A DNA stretch of 10,682 nucleotides from Magnetococcales bacterium. Lineage in GTDB: Bacteria; Pseudomonadota; Magnetococcia; Magnetococcales; Magnetaquicoccaceae. The notes beneath the pieces are model-generated. The model was not told where the DNA came from. It saw nothing but the letters and a program-made list of their open reading frames with translations, and searched no databases. Positions 1 to 6,979 of the stretch are shown piece after piece; the first letter of the stretch is position 1, and the number at the start of each line of letters is the position of its first letter. The position numbers were made by a program, and so were the translations under genes. The DNA lies in the NCBI GenBank assembly GCA_015229095.1, contig JADGCE010000022.1, positions 14,727 through 25,408 of the forward strand, given 5' to 3'.

Positions 1-314
1 AAATCTTTCGGGTCATCCGAGCTGGTCTGCATGACAATGCGCGCAAAATGATGCTGACCAAACAGTTGCGGCGTGTGTGATGCATGTTCGATTTTTCTGA
101 GCCTTTTCAAGGTCTCGATGCCATCGAGACCCGGCATGATAATGTCGAGCAGCACCACGTCAAACGGCTCGGCATCTTTTTGTGCCTGCTCAAAAATTTC
201 GATGCCTCTCCGGCCGCTTGTGGCAACGGAACACTCGCAATGGTCACTCAGCATCTCTTCCAGAATGGCGATGGATGCCGGATGGTCGTCAATAATCAGG
301 GTTTTCAGTTTCAT
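1..314 (-). CDS. Response regulator receiver domain, N-terminal part (runs off left edge)
   Basis: I translated this minus-strand frame by hand: ATG at 314-312, open for 104 codons to the window edge with no stop. It has the receiver-domain hallmarks in order: a hydrophobic first strand ending in the acidic pair D9-D10, the phosphoacceptor D57 in VVLLDIIMPG, and the switch residue T97 in IVMQTSSDDP. The conserved lysine expected later lies outside the window. A strong Shine-Dalgarno, GGAGGGG on the minus strand, ends 9 nt before the ATG. The segment between D57 and T97 is somewhat long (HASHTPQLFGQHHFAR), which may be a family feature. The output domain is not visible, so the protein could be a stand-alone CheY-like regulator or the start of a longer regulator or c-di-GMP enzyme. 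It is transcribed divergently from greA; a functional link is not shown. Confidence 0.9.
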   Translation of the reverse strand, partial: MKLKTLIIDDHPASIAILEEMLSDHCECSVATSGRRGIEIFEQAQKDAEPFDVVLLDIIMPGLDGIETLKRLRKIEHASHTPQLFGQHHFARIVMQTSSDDPKD

Positions 315-423
315 GCAAACCCACCCCTCCGGGGAAGAGAGAAAGGCGTTATGATGGCACAGCTGTGGGTGGAATGGAAGAGGAAAAGCACGCAGGCGGT
401 TGCCGGCAGATGGCGGAAGAAGG

Positions 424-453
424 TTGACGCATGGCGGGCTTTGAGGGTAGACT
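424..453 (+). promoter_or_regulatory. Candidate sigma70 promoter for greA
   Basis: TTGACG (424-429, 5 of 6 to consensus) and TAGACT (448-453, 4 of 6) are separated by 18 nt. Initiation would be near 460, leaving a greA leader of about 90 nt. It is the only good pair upstream of greA and would drive the downstream gene run. Pattern match only. Confidence 0.45.
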
Positions 454-471
454 CACTCCCCTTGTGATGTG

Positions 472-492
472 GCGTCGCCCGCAGGGTGGCGT
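472..492 (+). other. Hairpin at the start of the presumed greA leader
   Basis: Bases 472-480 can pair with 484-492 around a GCA loop: 9 pairs, including three G-T wobbles. It would sit 10-30 nt after the predicted start site. A second small hairpin, CCCC-GCAA-GGGG with a GNRA tetraloop, lies at 519-530 just before the greA ribosome-binding region. No T tract follows either, so neither is a standard terminator. Confidence 0.35.
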
Positions 493-550
493 GGTTCGCT
501 ATTTCAGCATGGAACCCTCCCCGCAAGGGGCAGAGGATCGAGAGAACAAG

Positions 551-1027
551 ATGACCCAAAAAGTTCCCATGACCGTACAGGGTGAGCAAAAACTCAAAGC
601 CGAATTGAAACGGCTCAAGAGCGTGGAGCGTCCGCGCATCGTCGAAGCCATCTCAGTGGCCAGGGATCATGGCGATCTCTCCGAAAATGCCGAATATCAC
701 GCCGCCAAGGAGCAGCAATCCTTCAACGAGGGGCGCATCAAGGAGATCGAGAACAGCCTGGCCAATGCCGAAATCATCGACCCCGCCACCATCCGCTCCA
801 GTCGGGTGGTGTTCGGTGCCACCGTGGTGGTGGCGGACACGGAGACTGATGTGGAGACAACCTACCAGATTGTCGGCGTCGACGAGGCCGATCTGGAACA
901 GGGCCGCATCTCCTTCACCAGCCCCATGGCACGGGCCATGATCGGTCGGGAAGAGGGGGACTCCGCAGTGGTCCGCGCCCCCGGCGGTGAACGCCATTTT
1001 GAGATCGTCCGCATCCGCTACATCTGA
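551..1027 (+). CDS. greA: Transcription elongation factor GreA
   Basis: The protein is 158 residues, the usual GreA length. GreA enters the secondary channel of backtracked RNA polymerase and stimulates cleavage of the extruded 3' RNA. The N-terminal coiled coil (about residues 8-78) carries the conserved core LKSVERPRI followed by DHGDLSENAEYHAAKEQQ; D42 and E45 are the acidic tip residues that assist catalysis. The C-terminal FKBP-like domain includes VVFGATVVV, SPMARAMIGREEGD and a final PGGERHFEIVRIRYI. The same frame is open back to an ATG at 431, but that would add a 40-residue non-homologous leader and overlap the promoter, so I chose 551, with purine-rich GAGAG 6 nt upstream. It is the first gene of the plus-strand run, with rlmE 13 nt downstream. 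Confidence 0.97.
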   Translation: MTQKVPMTVQGEQKLKAELKRLKSVERPRIVEAISVARDHGDLSENAEYHAAKEQQSFNEGRIKEIENSLANAEIIDPATIRSSRVVFGATVVVADTETDVETTYQIVGVDEADLEQGRISFTSPMARAMIGREEGDSAVVRAPGGERHFEIVRIRYI

Positions 1028-1040
1028 CGGGGTATGGATC

Positions 1041-1700
1041 ATGTCCCAGCGACGACCCTCCAGTGCCCGCTGGTTGCAGGAGCACCGGGAGGATCCCTAT
1101 GTTCTGGCCGCCAGACGGGAGGGGTATCGCTCCCGGGCGGCCTATAAGCTTCTGGAACTGCAAACCTTCCCCAAGGAGCACTATCGCCAGGGCAGCGACC
1201 GGGGCCTGTTGATCCAGCCGGGCATGACCCTGGTGGATCTGGGGGCGGCACCCGGGGGGTGGACCCAGGTGGCCAGTCGGCTGGTGGCGCCACAGGGACG
1301 GGTGGTGGCGGTGGATCTGCTGCCCATGGACCCGGTGGCCGGTGCCGAGGTGATCTTGGGAGATTTTCTCGAAGAGGGGGTGTTGCAGCAGGTGGCGGAA
1401 CGGCTGGGCGGCTCCGGTTTGGCCCATGTCATCCTGTCGGACATGGCGCCCAACATGAGCGGTATTCCCTGTGTGGACCAGGCGCGGGGAGAGGTGTTGG
1501 CGGAGAGCGCCTTTCAATTTGCGCAAGAGCGTCTCCACCCCGGCGGCAGCCTGGTGTTGAAAATTTTTCAGGGCAGCAGCTTTCACGCCATTGTCGGCCA
1601 TGCGCGCCAGCTGTTTGAGCGCGTCAAACTTGTCAAACCCCGTGCCAGCCGTGACCGCAGTGCGGAACACTATCTGCTGGGCCTGGGGTTCCATCGTTAA
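1041..1700 (+). CDS. rlmE: 23S rRNA (uridine-2'-O-)-methyltransferase RlmE (FtsJ/RrmJ)
   Basis: The protein is 219 residues (E. coli RlmE is about 209). It is a SAM-dependent Rossmann methyltransferase that 2'-O-methylates the A-loop uridine of 23S rRNA (U2552 in E. coli) late in 50S assembly. The SAM-binding motif I is DLGAAPGGW (66-74), followed by VVAVDLLPM (88-96). The K-D-K-E catalytic tetrad is complete: K36 in RAAYKL, D134 in ILSDMAPNMSG, K174 in LVLKIFQG and E209 in RSAEHY. The frame is open upstream to 987, but the alternative start overlaps greA; ATG 1041 gives the family N-terminus (SSARWLQEH). The ribosome-binding site is weak. In many bacteria rlmE is followed by ftsH; here guaB follows 29 nt later, so the usual partner is absent from this side. 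Confidence 0.96.
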   Translation: MSQRRPSSARWLQEHREDPYVLAARREGYRSRAAYKLLELQTFPKEHYRQGSDRGLLIQPGMTLVDLGAAPGGWTQVASRLVAPQGRVVAVDLLPMDPVAGAEVILGDFLEEGVLQQVAERLGGSGLAHVILSDMAPNMSGIPCVDQARGEVLAESAFQFAQERLHPGGSLVLKIFQGSSFHAIVGHARQLFERVKLVKPRASRDRSAEHYLLGLGFHR

Positions 1701-1729
1701 TCTCTCTATCCGGGTATGCAAGGCATCTC

Positions 1730-3190
1730 ATGCGAATCATCAAGCAGGCCCTCACCTTTGACGATGTGCTGTTGCTGCCCGACCATTCCCAGTTATTGCC
1801 CAGGGATGTGGATCTGGGCAGCCGTCTGAGCCGTTCCATCCATCTGAACATACCCCTGCTGTCGGCTGCCATGGATACCGTCACCGAGGCCCGCACCGCC
1901 ATCACCATGGCCCAGGAGGGGGGCATGGGGATCATCCACAAAAACATGTCGACCAAAGAGCAGGCGGCCCAGGTGCGCACCGTCAAGCGGTTTGTGTCGG
2001 GATTGGTGGCCGACCCCTGGACCATCCGACCGGATGCCCCCCTGCACACCGCCATCGAGTTGATGAACAGGCACCATATATCCGGCATTCCGGTCACCGA
2101 GGAGAATGGTCGCCTGCACGGCATTCTCACCAACCGGGATGTGCGCTTTGCCACCGACCATCAGCAGCCGATTGCCGAGTTGATGACCCCCCGTGACAAG
2201 CTGGTCACGGTCAGCCAGGGGGTCTCCATGGCGGAGGCCAAGCGGTTGCTGCACGCCCATCGCATTGAAAAGCTGCTGGTGGTGGATGAGCATTTTTGCT
2301 GTGTGGGGCTGATCACGGTGAAGGATATCGAAAAGAGCCAAACCAATCCCAATGCCTGCAAGGATAACATCGGTCGGTTGCGCACCGGAGCGGCTGTCGG
2401 GGTGGGTCGGGATGGACAAAAGCGCGTGGCGGCGCTGGTGGAGGCCGAAGTGGATGTGGTGGTGGTGGATACCGCCCACGGCCATTCGGCCAGCGTGTTG
2501 GAGATGGTGGCCTGGATCAAACGGGAATATCCCGGCTGTGAGGTGATCGCCGGCAATGTGGCGACAGCGGCAGGTGCCCGTGCCCTGATCGATGCCGGAG
2601 CGGATGGGATCAAGGTGGGGATTGGACCGGGTTCCATCTGCACCACCCGCATCGTGGCCGGGGTTGGGGTGCCGCAAATCACCGCCATCGCCGATTGTGT
2701 CGCCGAGGCGGACAAGGATAATATTCCTGTCATCGCCGACGGGGGGGTCAAATATTCCGGGGATGTGGCCAAAGCCCTGGCCGCCGGGGCCTCGACCGTG
2801 ATGATGGGCTCCATGTTTGCCGGCACCGACGAGGCGCCTGGAGAGGTTTTTCTTTACCAGGGACGCAGTTATAAAACCTATCGGGGCATGGGTTCCCTGG
2901 GGGCCATGGTGCAAGGTTCCAAGGATCGCTATGCCCAGGCGGGCGTCGAGGCCCACAAACTGGTGCCCGAAGGGGTGGAGGGGCGGGTGCCCTACAAGGG
3001 CCCCCTGCAACCCCTGATCCAGCAAATTCTGGGCGGGGTGCGGGCCGCCATGGGGTATACCGGTTGTGCCGATATTCCCACCCTGCGCAGCAAGGCCACC
3101 TTCGTGCAGATCACCCAGGCGGGGCTGCGGGAGTCCCATGTCCACGATGTCAGTATCACCAAAGAAGCACCCAACTATCGACAGGATTAG
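1730..3190 (+). CDS. guaB: Inosine-5'-monophosphate dehydrogenase GuaB
   Basis: This 486-residue enzyme oxidises IMP to XMP with NAD+, the committed step of GMP synthesis. The N-terminus has the family signature ALTFDDVLLLP. The TIM barrel is interrupted by two CBS domains (about 98-146 and 152-201), which in other IMPDHs bind purine nucleotides for allosteric control. D247 sits in VDTAHGHS, the catalytic loop is GIGPGSICTTR with the nucleophile C304, the flap carries R400-Y401 in SKDRY, and GRVPYKG follows. Numbering is one residue below E. coli GuaB. The start is ATG 1730, with AAGG about 6 nt upstream. Its TAG stop is embedded in the guaA ribosome-binding site, which ties the two genes together as a guaBA operon. 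Confidence 0.98.
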   Translation: MRIIKQALTFDDVLLLPDHSQLLPRDVDLGSRLSRSIHLNIPLLSAAMDTVTEARTAITMAQEGGMGIIHKNMSTKEQAAQVRTVKRFVSGLVADPWTIRPDAPLHTAIELMNRHHISGIPVTEENGRLHGILTNRDVRFATDHQQPIAELMTPRDKLVTVSQGVSMAEAKRLLHAHRIEKLLVVDEHFCCVGLITVKDIEKSQTNPNACKDNIGRLRTGAAVGVGRDGQKRVAALVEAEVDVVVVDTAHGHSASVLEMVAWIKREYPGCEVIAGNVATAAGARALIDAGADGIKVGIGPGSICTTRIVAGVGVPQITAIADCVAEADKDNIPVIADGGVKYSGDVAKALAAGASTVMMGSMFAGTDEAPGEVFLYQGRSYKTYRGMGSLGAMVQGSKDRYAQAGVEAHKLVPEGVEGRVPYKGPLQPLIQQILGGVRAAMGYTGCADIPTLRSKATFVQITQAGLRESHVHDVSITKEAPNYRQD

Positions 3191-3195
3191 GAGGT
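3189..3195 (+). promoter_or_regulatory. guaA ribosome-binding site overlapping the guaB stop codon
   Basis: AGGAGGT, nearly a full anti-16S match, starts with the last two bases of the guaB TAG stop and lies 11 nt before the GTG at 3207. This decides the guaA start: no in-frame ATG exists near the family N-terminus (the ATGs at 3214, 3223 and 3226 are in other frames). The geometry favours translational coupling from guaB to guaA. Confidence 0.85.
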
Positions 3196-3206
3196 CAAGC
3201 GGGCCC

Positions 3207-4793
3207 GTGTCGGATGCGATTCATGATGAAAAAATTTTAATCCTGGACTATGGCTCCCAGTATACCCAGCTGATCGCCCGCCGGGTGCGTGAGGCACATG
3301 TCTACAGCGAAATCCATCCCCACACCCTGAGCGCTGCCGCCATCCAGGCCTTCAACCCCAAGGGGGTTATCCTCTCCGGCGGCCATCGTTCCGTGTACGA
3401 TGCCGGCGCCCCGGACCTGAATCCGGCGGTGCTGGCGTTGGGGGTGCCGGTGCTGGGCATCTGCTATGGCATGCATCTGCTGGCCCGCCACTATGGGGGG
3501 GTCGTGCAACCCTCCAACAAACGGGAATATGGCCATGCCACTCTGCTGCATGACCCCCAGCAGCCTACGCCTTTTCCGAGTTTTTTCAAGCATGTCTCCC
3601 TGCAGGCCACCCGACCCTGGCCCAACAAGGTCTGGATGAGCCACGGGGATCATGTGACCCAACTCCCCCACTCTTTCCGGGTGTTGGCCCACAGCGACAG
3701 TGGCATCATCGCCGCCATCGGCTCCAGGGATGATCGCCTGGTGGGGGTGCAGTTTCACCCGGAAGTCAACCATACGGAAAACGGCGAACAGCTGATCGAT
3801 GATTTTGTCCGCACCCTATGCGGTTGCCGGGGGTTGTGGACAGCCACCGGGGTGATCGAGCGGGAGATCGCCTTGGCGCGGCAAAAAGTGGGCAGCGATC
3901 ATGTGATTCTGGGCCTCTCCGGGGGGGTGGATTCGGCGGTGACGGCGGCCATCCTGCATCGGGCCATTGGTCCGCAGCTGACCTGCATTTTTGTGGACAA
4001 CGGACTGTTGCGCCTGAACGAAGGGGATGAGGTGATGGCCACCTTTGCCCAGCATTTGGGGGTCAAGGTGATTCGCGTGGCGGCAGAGGAACGGTTTCTC
4101 AGCCGTTTGCAGGGGGTCAGCGACCCGGAGAAAAAGCGCAAGATTATCGGCCACACCTTTATCGATGTGTTTGAAGAGGAAGCCAAAAAGATTACCGGGG
4201 CCCGCTGGTTGGCCCAGGGCACCATCTATCCCGATGTCATCGAATCCGCCGGGGCCCAATCGGCCACCGCCACCACCATCAAATCCCACCACAATGTGGG
4301 GGGACTGCCTGAAAAGATGGGGCTGGCGTTGCTGGAGCCGCTGCGGGAGCTGTTCAAGGATGAGGTGCGGCAGGTGGGGTTGGCCTTGGGTCTGCCGCCG
4401 CGCATGATCCACCGCCATCCCTTTCCGGGACCGGGTCTGGGGGTGCGGATTCTGGGGGAGGTCCGCAAGGAGTATGCCGACTTGCTGCGTCGGGCGGATG
4501 CCATCTATATGGAAGAGCTCTACAGTTCCGGCCACTATCACAAGACCGATCAGGCCTTTGCCGTTTTTCTGCCGGTCAAGAGCGTGGGGGTGATGGGGGA
4601 TGGGCGCAGTTATGACTATGTCATCGCCCTGCGGGCGGTGGAAACCAAGGATTATATGACGGCGGCCTATTATCCCATGCCTCACGAACTGCTGGGCCGC
4701 ATCGCCAGACGGATTATCAACGAGGTCAAGGGGATCAACCGCGTCACCTATGACATCACCTCCAAACCACCCGGCACCATCGAGTGGGAGTGA
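3207..4793 (+). CDS. guaA: GMP synthase (glutamine-hydrolysing) GuaA
   Basis: This is a 528-residue enzyme starting at GTG. It adenylates XMP with ATP and aminates it to GMP using ammonia from glutamine. Residues about 8-205 form the class I glutaminase with nucleophile C86 (GICYGMH) and H184/E186 (QFHPE). The ATP-pyrophosphatase domain has the PP-loop SGGVDS (238-243) and IKSHHNVGGLPEKM. The C-terminal dimerisation domain has HRHPFPGPGLGVRILGEV and ends in the family tail PPGTIEWE. Length and C86 match E. coli GuaA. Odd: two positions nearly always P and Q in the glutaminase, SGGP and CYGMQ, are H60 and H90 here. All catalytic triad and synthetase residues are retained, so I infer an active enzyme, but glutamine handling may differ. 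An upstream frame extension to 3066 overlaps guaB and is rejected. Confidence 0.97.
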   Translation: MSDAIHDEKILILDYGSQYTQLIARRVREAHVYSEIHPHTLSAAAIQAFNPKGVILSGGHRSVYDAGAPDLNPAVLALGVPVLGICYGMHLLARHYGGVVQPSNKREYGHATLLHDPQQPTPFPSFFKHVSLQATRPWPNKVWMSHGDHVTQLPHSFRVLAHSDSGIIAAIGSRDDRLVGVQFHPEVNHTENGEQLIDDFVRTLCGCRGLWTATGVIEREIALARQKVGSDHVILGLSGGVDSAVTAAILHRAIGPQLTCIFVDNGLLRLNEGDEVMATFAQHLGVKVIRVAAEERFLSRLQGVSDPEKKRKIIGHTFIDVFEEEAKKITGARWLAQGTIYPDVIESAGAQSATATTIKSHHNVGGLPEKMGLALLEPLRELFKDEVRQVGLALGLPPRMIHRHPFPGPGLGVRILGEVRKEYADLLRRADAIYMEELYSSGHYHKTDQAFAVFLPVKSVGVMGDGRSYDYVIALRAVETKDYMTAAYYPMPHELLGRIARRIINEVKGINRVTYDITSKPPGTIEWE

Positions 4794-4858
4794 GTTTTCA
4801 ATGATTTTTCTGACAAGCAGCCGCAACACTCATTGAGGTCAGCAGGAGCAGCAAGACA
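4794..4858 (+). other. guaA-trpB spacer with trpB ribosome-binding site
   Basis: This 65-nt spacer has no T-tract terminator and no convincing promoter. AGGAG at 4844-4848 lies 10 nt before the trpB ATG. Read-through from guaA is therefore plausible. I saw no leader peptide or attenuator of the tryptophan type. Confidence 0.55.
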
Positions 4859-6142
4859 ATGGCCAATGGCTATTTTGGTCCGTTCGGAGGGGCCTTCATC
4901 CCGGAAATTCTCCACGAAACCTTCCGACAATTAACCTGCGCCTATGAGGAGGCCCGCCGGGATCCGGATTTCTGGCACGCCTACCTGAGCCTGATGGAAA
5001 ATTTTTCAGGTCGTCCCACCCCTTTGACCCTGGCGGAAAACATCTCCCGCCATTTTGACCGACGGGTCTATCTCAAACGGGAGGATCTCAATCAGACAGG
5101 CGCCCACAAGGCCAACAATGTCATGGGGCAAGGGCTGCTCATGCGGCGCATGGGCAAAAAACGGGTGATTGCCGAAACCGGCGCGGGTCAACACGGGGTG
5201 GCCACCGCCACCATGGCGGCACGCCTGGGGTTGGAGTGTGTCATCTACATGGGGGCCGAGGATGTGGAGCGGCAACGCCCCAACGTCTTTTGGATGGAAC
5301 AACTGGGCGCCCAGGTGGTGCCGGTCACCTCCGGCACCTGCACCCTGAAGGATGCCATCAACGAAGCCCTGCGGGACTGGGTGGGCAGCATGGAGAACAC
5401 CCATTATCTTCTGGGCACCGCCTGCGGCCCGCACCCCTTTCCCGAAATGGTTGCCTGGTTTCAATCCATCGTCGGCATCGAGGCCAAGGCGCAAATCCTG
5501 CAGTTGGAGGGGAGGCTCCCCAGCCATATCTATGCCTGCGTCGGAGGCGGTTCCAATGCCCTGGGCATCTTTCAGCCCTTTCTGGAGGAGCCGGAGGTGG
5601 CGCTGGTGGGGGTGGAGGCGGGGGGATCCGGTCTGCACAGCGGTCGGCATGCGGCCCGCATCGCTTCGGGTGATGGACGGGTGGGGGTGGCCCACGGCTA
5701 CAAAACCTTTTTTCTGCAAAACAGTGACGGGCAGATGCGGGATACCCATTCGGTGGCCGCCGGTCTCGATTATGTGGGAATATCCCCCATCCTGGCCCAC
5801 TTGAGCCAGGCCAATCCCTACCCGGGCGGGCGCACAGAGGCAACAGGGGGACGGGTTCGCTTTGCCGCCGCCGACGACCAGGAGGTGGTGCATGCCCTGC
5901 AATTTTTGATGCGCCACGAGGGGATCATCCCTGCCCTGGAGTCCAGCCATGCCGTGGCCTGTGCCCTGCGGGAGCTGCCCCACAGCGATCCCCGGACGGT
6001 GGTCATCATCAATCTTTCCGGTCGAGGCGACAAGGATATCTTTACCGTGGCCGAAGCGGTGCAGGATGCGGGTTGGCGGCGTTTTATCCAGCAAAAAGCC
6101 ACACTCTATGCCCAACTGAGCCCCCAGGAGCCCCCCCGATGA
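4859..6142 (+). CDS. trpB: Tryptophan synthase beta subunit TrpB
   Basis: This 427-residue PLP enzyme condenses indole, channelled from TrpA, with L-serine to give tryptophan. K84 in TGAHKANN is the PLP lysine and E106 in AETGAGQHG the catalytic acid (K87 and E109 in Salmonella). TLKDAINEALRDW carries the subunit-signalling lysine and the arginine partner of D304. ACVGGGSNALG binds the PLP phosphate, and EGIIPALESSHA and LSGRGDKDIF close the fold. It belongs with conventional TrpB1 rather than the stand-alone TrpB2 group. Odd: after D304 the usual GP-x-H stretch reads ISPILAHL and about 12 residues (around 318-331, NPYPGGRTEATGG) are inserted relative to E. coli. The C-terminus is about 15-20 residues longer than usual. 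No trpF lies upstream, unlike the common trpFBA order. Its stop overlaps the trpA start. Confidence 0.96.
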   Translation: MANGYFGPFGGAFIPEILHETFRQLTCAYEEARRDPDFWHAYLSLMENFSGRPTPLTLAENISRHFDRRVYLKREDLNQTGAHKANNVMGQGLLMRRMGKKRVIAETGAGQHGVATATMAARLGLECVIYMGAEDVERQRPNVFWMEQLGAQVVPVTSGTCTLKDAINEALRDWVGSMENTHYLLGTACGPHPFPEMVAWFQSIVGIEAKAQILQLEGRLPSHIYACVGGGSNALGIFQPFLEEPEVALVGVEAGGSGLHSGRHAARIASGDGRVGVAHGYKTFFLQNSDGQMRDTHSVAAGLDYVGISPILAHLSQANPYPGGRTEATGGRVRFAAADDQEVVHALQFLMRHEGIIPALESSHAVACALRELPHSDPRTVVIINLSGRGDKDIFTVAEAVQDAGWRRFIQQKATLYAQLSPQEPPR

Positions 6143-6966
6143 TCTCTCCCGCCCTCCCCCTGGAATCCTATATCCGGCAACGGTTGCAGGAGAGGTCTGC
6201 ACAAAACGGCGCCCCGCTGCTCATGTCCCACTGGGTGCTGGGCTATCCCTCCCTGGCGGACAACCACGCCATCATCGAACAGATGGTGGCCAACGGCGTC
6301 GACCTCATGGAGTTGCAGATCCCCTTTTCCGAGCCCATTGCCGATGGTCCGGTGATTGCCCAGGCCAACCAGCGGGCCCTGGATGGCGGTTTTCGGGTGG
6401 CTGACGGTTTGGCCTTCATCGAGAGCTGCGTCAAGAGGCACAGCATCCCCTTTCTGATCATGACCTATTACAACATTCTGCTCTCCTATGGCGTGGAAGC
6501 CTTCATCCGGGAAGCGGCGCGCCTGGGGGTGCGGGGGCTGATCATCCCGGATCTGCCGCTCCAGGAGGCCACACAGGCCATGGACTGCTGCCAACAGGCC
6601 GACCTGGCCTGGATCCAGCTGCTGACCCCGACCAGTTCCGCTGCCCGTCTGGCAACCATCGGCCAGCAGGGCCGTGGTTTTTGCTACTGTGTGGCACGCA
6701 AAGGGGTGACGGGGAGTCATACCCACTTTGACGACTCTCTGCGGGATTTCTTGGGTCGCTGCCGAGAGGCCACCCCGGTGCCGCTGGCGGTGGGATTTGG
6801 GGTCAAACATGCGGATGATGTGCGCCACCTGCGTGGCATGGCCGAGATCGCCGTCGTCGGCAGTGCCGCCATGGAACACTACCAAAGAGAGGGAAGCGAG
6901 GGGGTGGGTCGCTTTTTTGCCGGCCTGCGCGGGGGCGACGAAACCGCCAACAGACCAAAAAAATAG
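6139..6966 (+). CDS. trpA: Tryptophan synthase alpha subunit TrpA
   Basis: This 275-residue TIM-barrel subunit cleaves indole-3-glycerol phosphate to indole and glyceraldehyde-3-phosphate and passes indole to TrpB. The start is ATG 6139, overlapping the trpB TGA as ATGA, with AGGAG 8 nt upstream. The longer frame from 6073 lies inside trpB and is rejected. E58 and D69 correspond to the catalytic E49 and D60 of Salmonella. The loop between them reads ELQIPFSEPIADG: Q60 replaces the usual Gly and E65 replaces the Asp (D56) that contacts TrpB. The N-terminal strand is LLMSHWVLGYPS rather than the usual ITAGYP-type motif. GVTG and GFGV, which hold substrate phosphate and the mobile loop, are present. 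The protein looks functional but divergent, together with its TrpB partner. Confidence 0.95.
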   Translation: MISPALPLESYIRQRLQERSAQNGAPLLMSHWVLGYPSLADNHAIIEQMVANGVDLMELQIPFSEPIADGPVIAQANQRALDGGFRVADGLAFIESCVKRHSIPFLIMTYYNILLSYGVEAFIREAARLGVRGLIIPDLPLQEATQAMDCCQQADLAWIQLLTPTSSAARLATIGQQGRGFCYCVARKGVTGSHTHFDDSLRDFLGRCREATPVPLAVGFGVKHADDVRHLRGMAEIAVVGSAAMEHYQREGSEGVGRFFAGLRGGDETANRPKK

Positions 6967-6979
6967 CAAAAACACCTTG

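Larger units (their letters stand above)
315..550. other. Divergent intergenic region between response regulator and greA
   Basis: This 236-nt region contains no convincing gene. Seen in it: a perfect 10-bp palindrome CACAGCTGTG at 358-367, a candidate greA promoter at 424-453, and two short hairpins in the presumed greA leader (472-492 and 519-530). No good minus-strand promoter for the response regulator stands out; CATAAC-like sequence near 346-351 is the best -10 guess but lacks a -35 partner. Confidence 0.6.

Noticed and set aside
84..467. Plus-strand open frame of 127 codons over the left edge
   Set aside because: It is antisense to the response-regulator receiver domain, which shows clear motifs in the minus-strand frame.
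431..550. Upstream ATG 431 that would extend GreA by 40 residues
   Set aside because: The extension has no GreA homology and overlaps the promoter and leader hairpins; ATG 551 gives the exact family length and N-terminus.
1793..3145. 450-codon minus-strand open frame opposite guaB
   Set aside because: It is rich in Gly, His and Pro with no motif, as expected for the antisense of a GC-rich gene; guaB is certain.
3816..4829. 337-codon minus-strand open frame opposite guaA
   Set aside because: Same reason: antisense shadow of a firmly identified gene in GC-rich DNA.
4801..4842. CTGAC/GTCAG inverted repeat between guaA and trpB as a terminator or attenuator
   Set aside because: Five-base arms 23 nt apart with no T tract and no Trp-rich leader peptide are too weak.
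5590..5630. G-rich run in trpB as a possible G-quadruplex
   Set aside because: The runs are explained by Val/Gly/Glu codons of conserved TrpB sequence, and most are only two G long.
5006..6202. 398-codon minus-strand open frame opposite trpB
   Set aside because: No recognisable domain and low-complexity composition; trpB motifs are complete on the plus strand.
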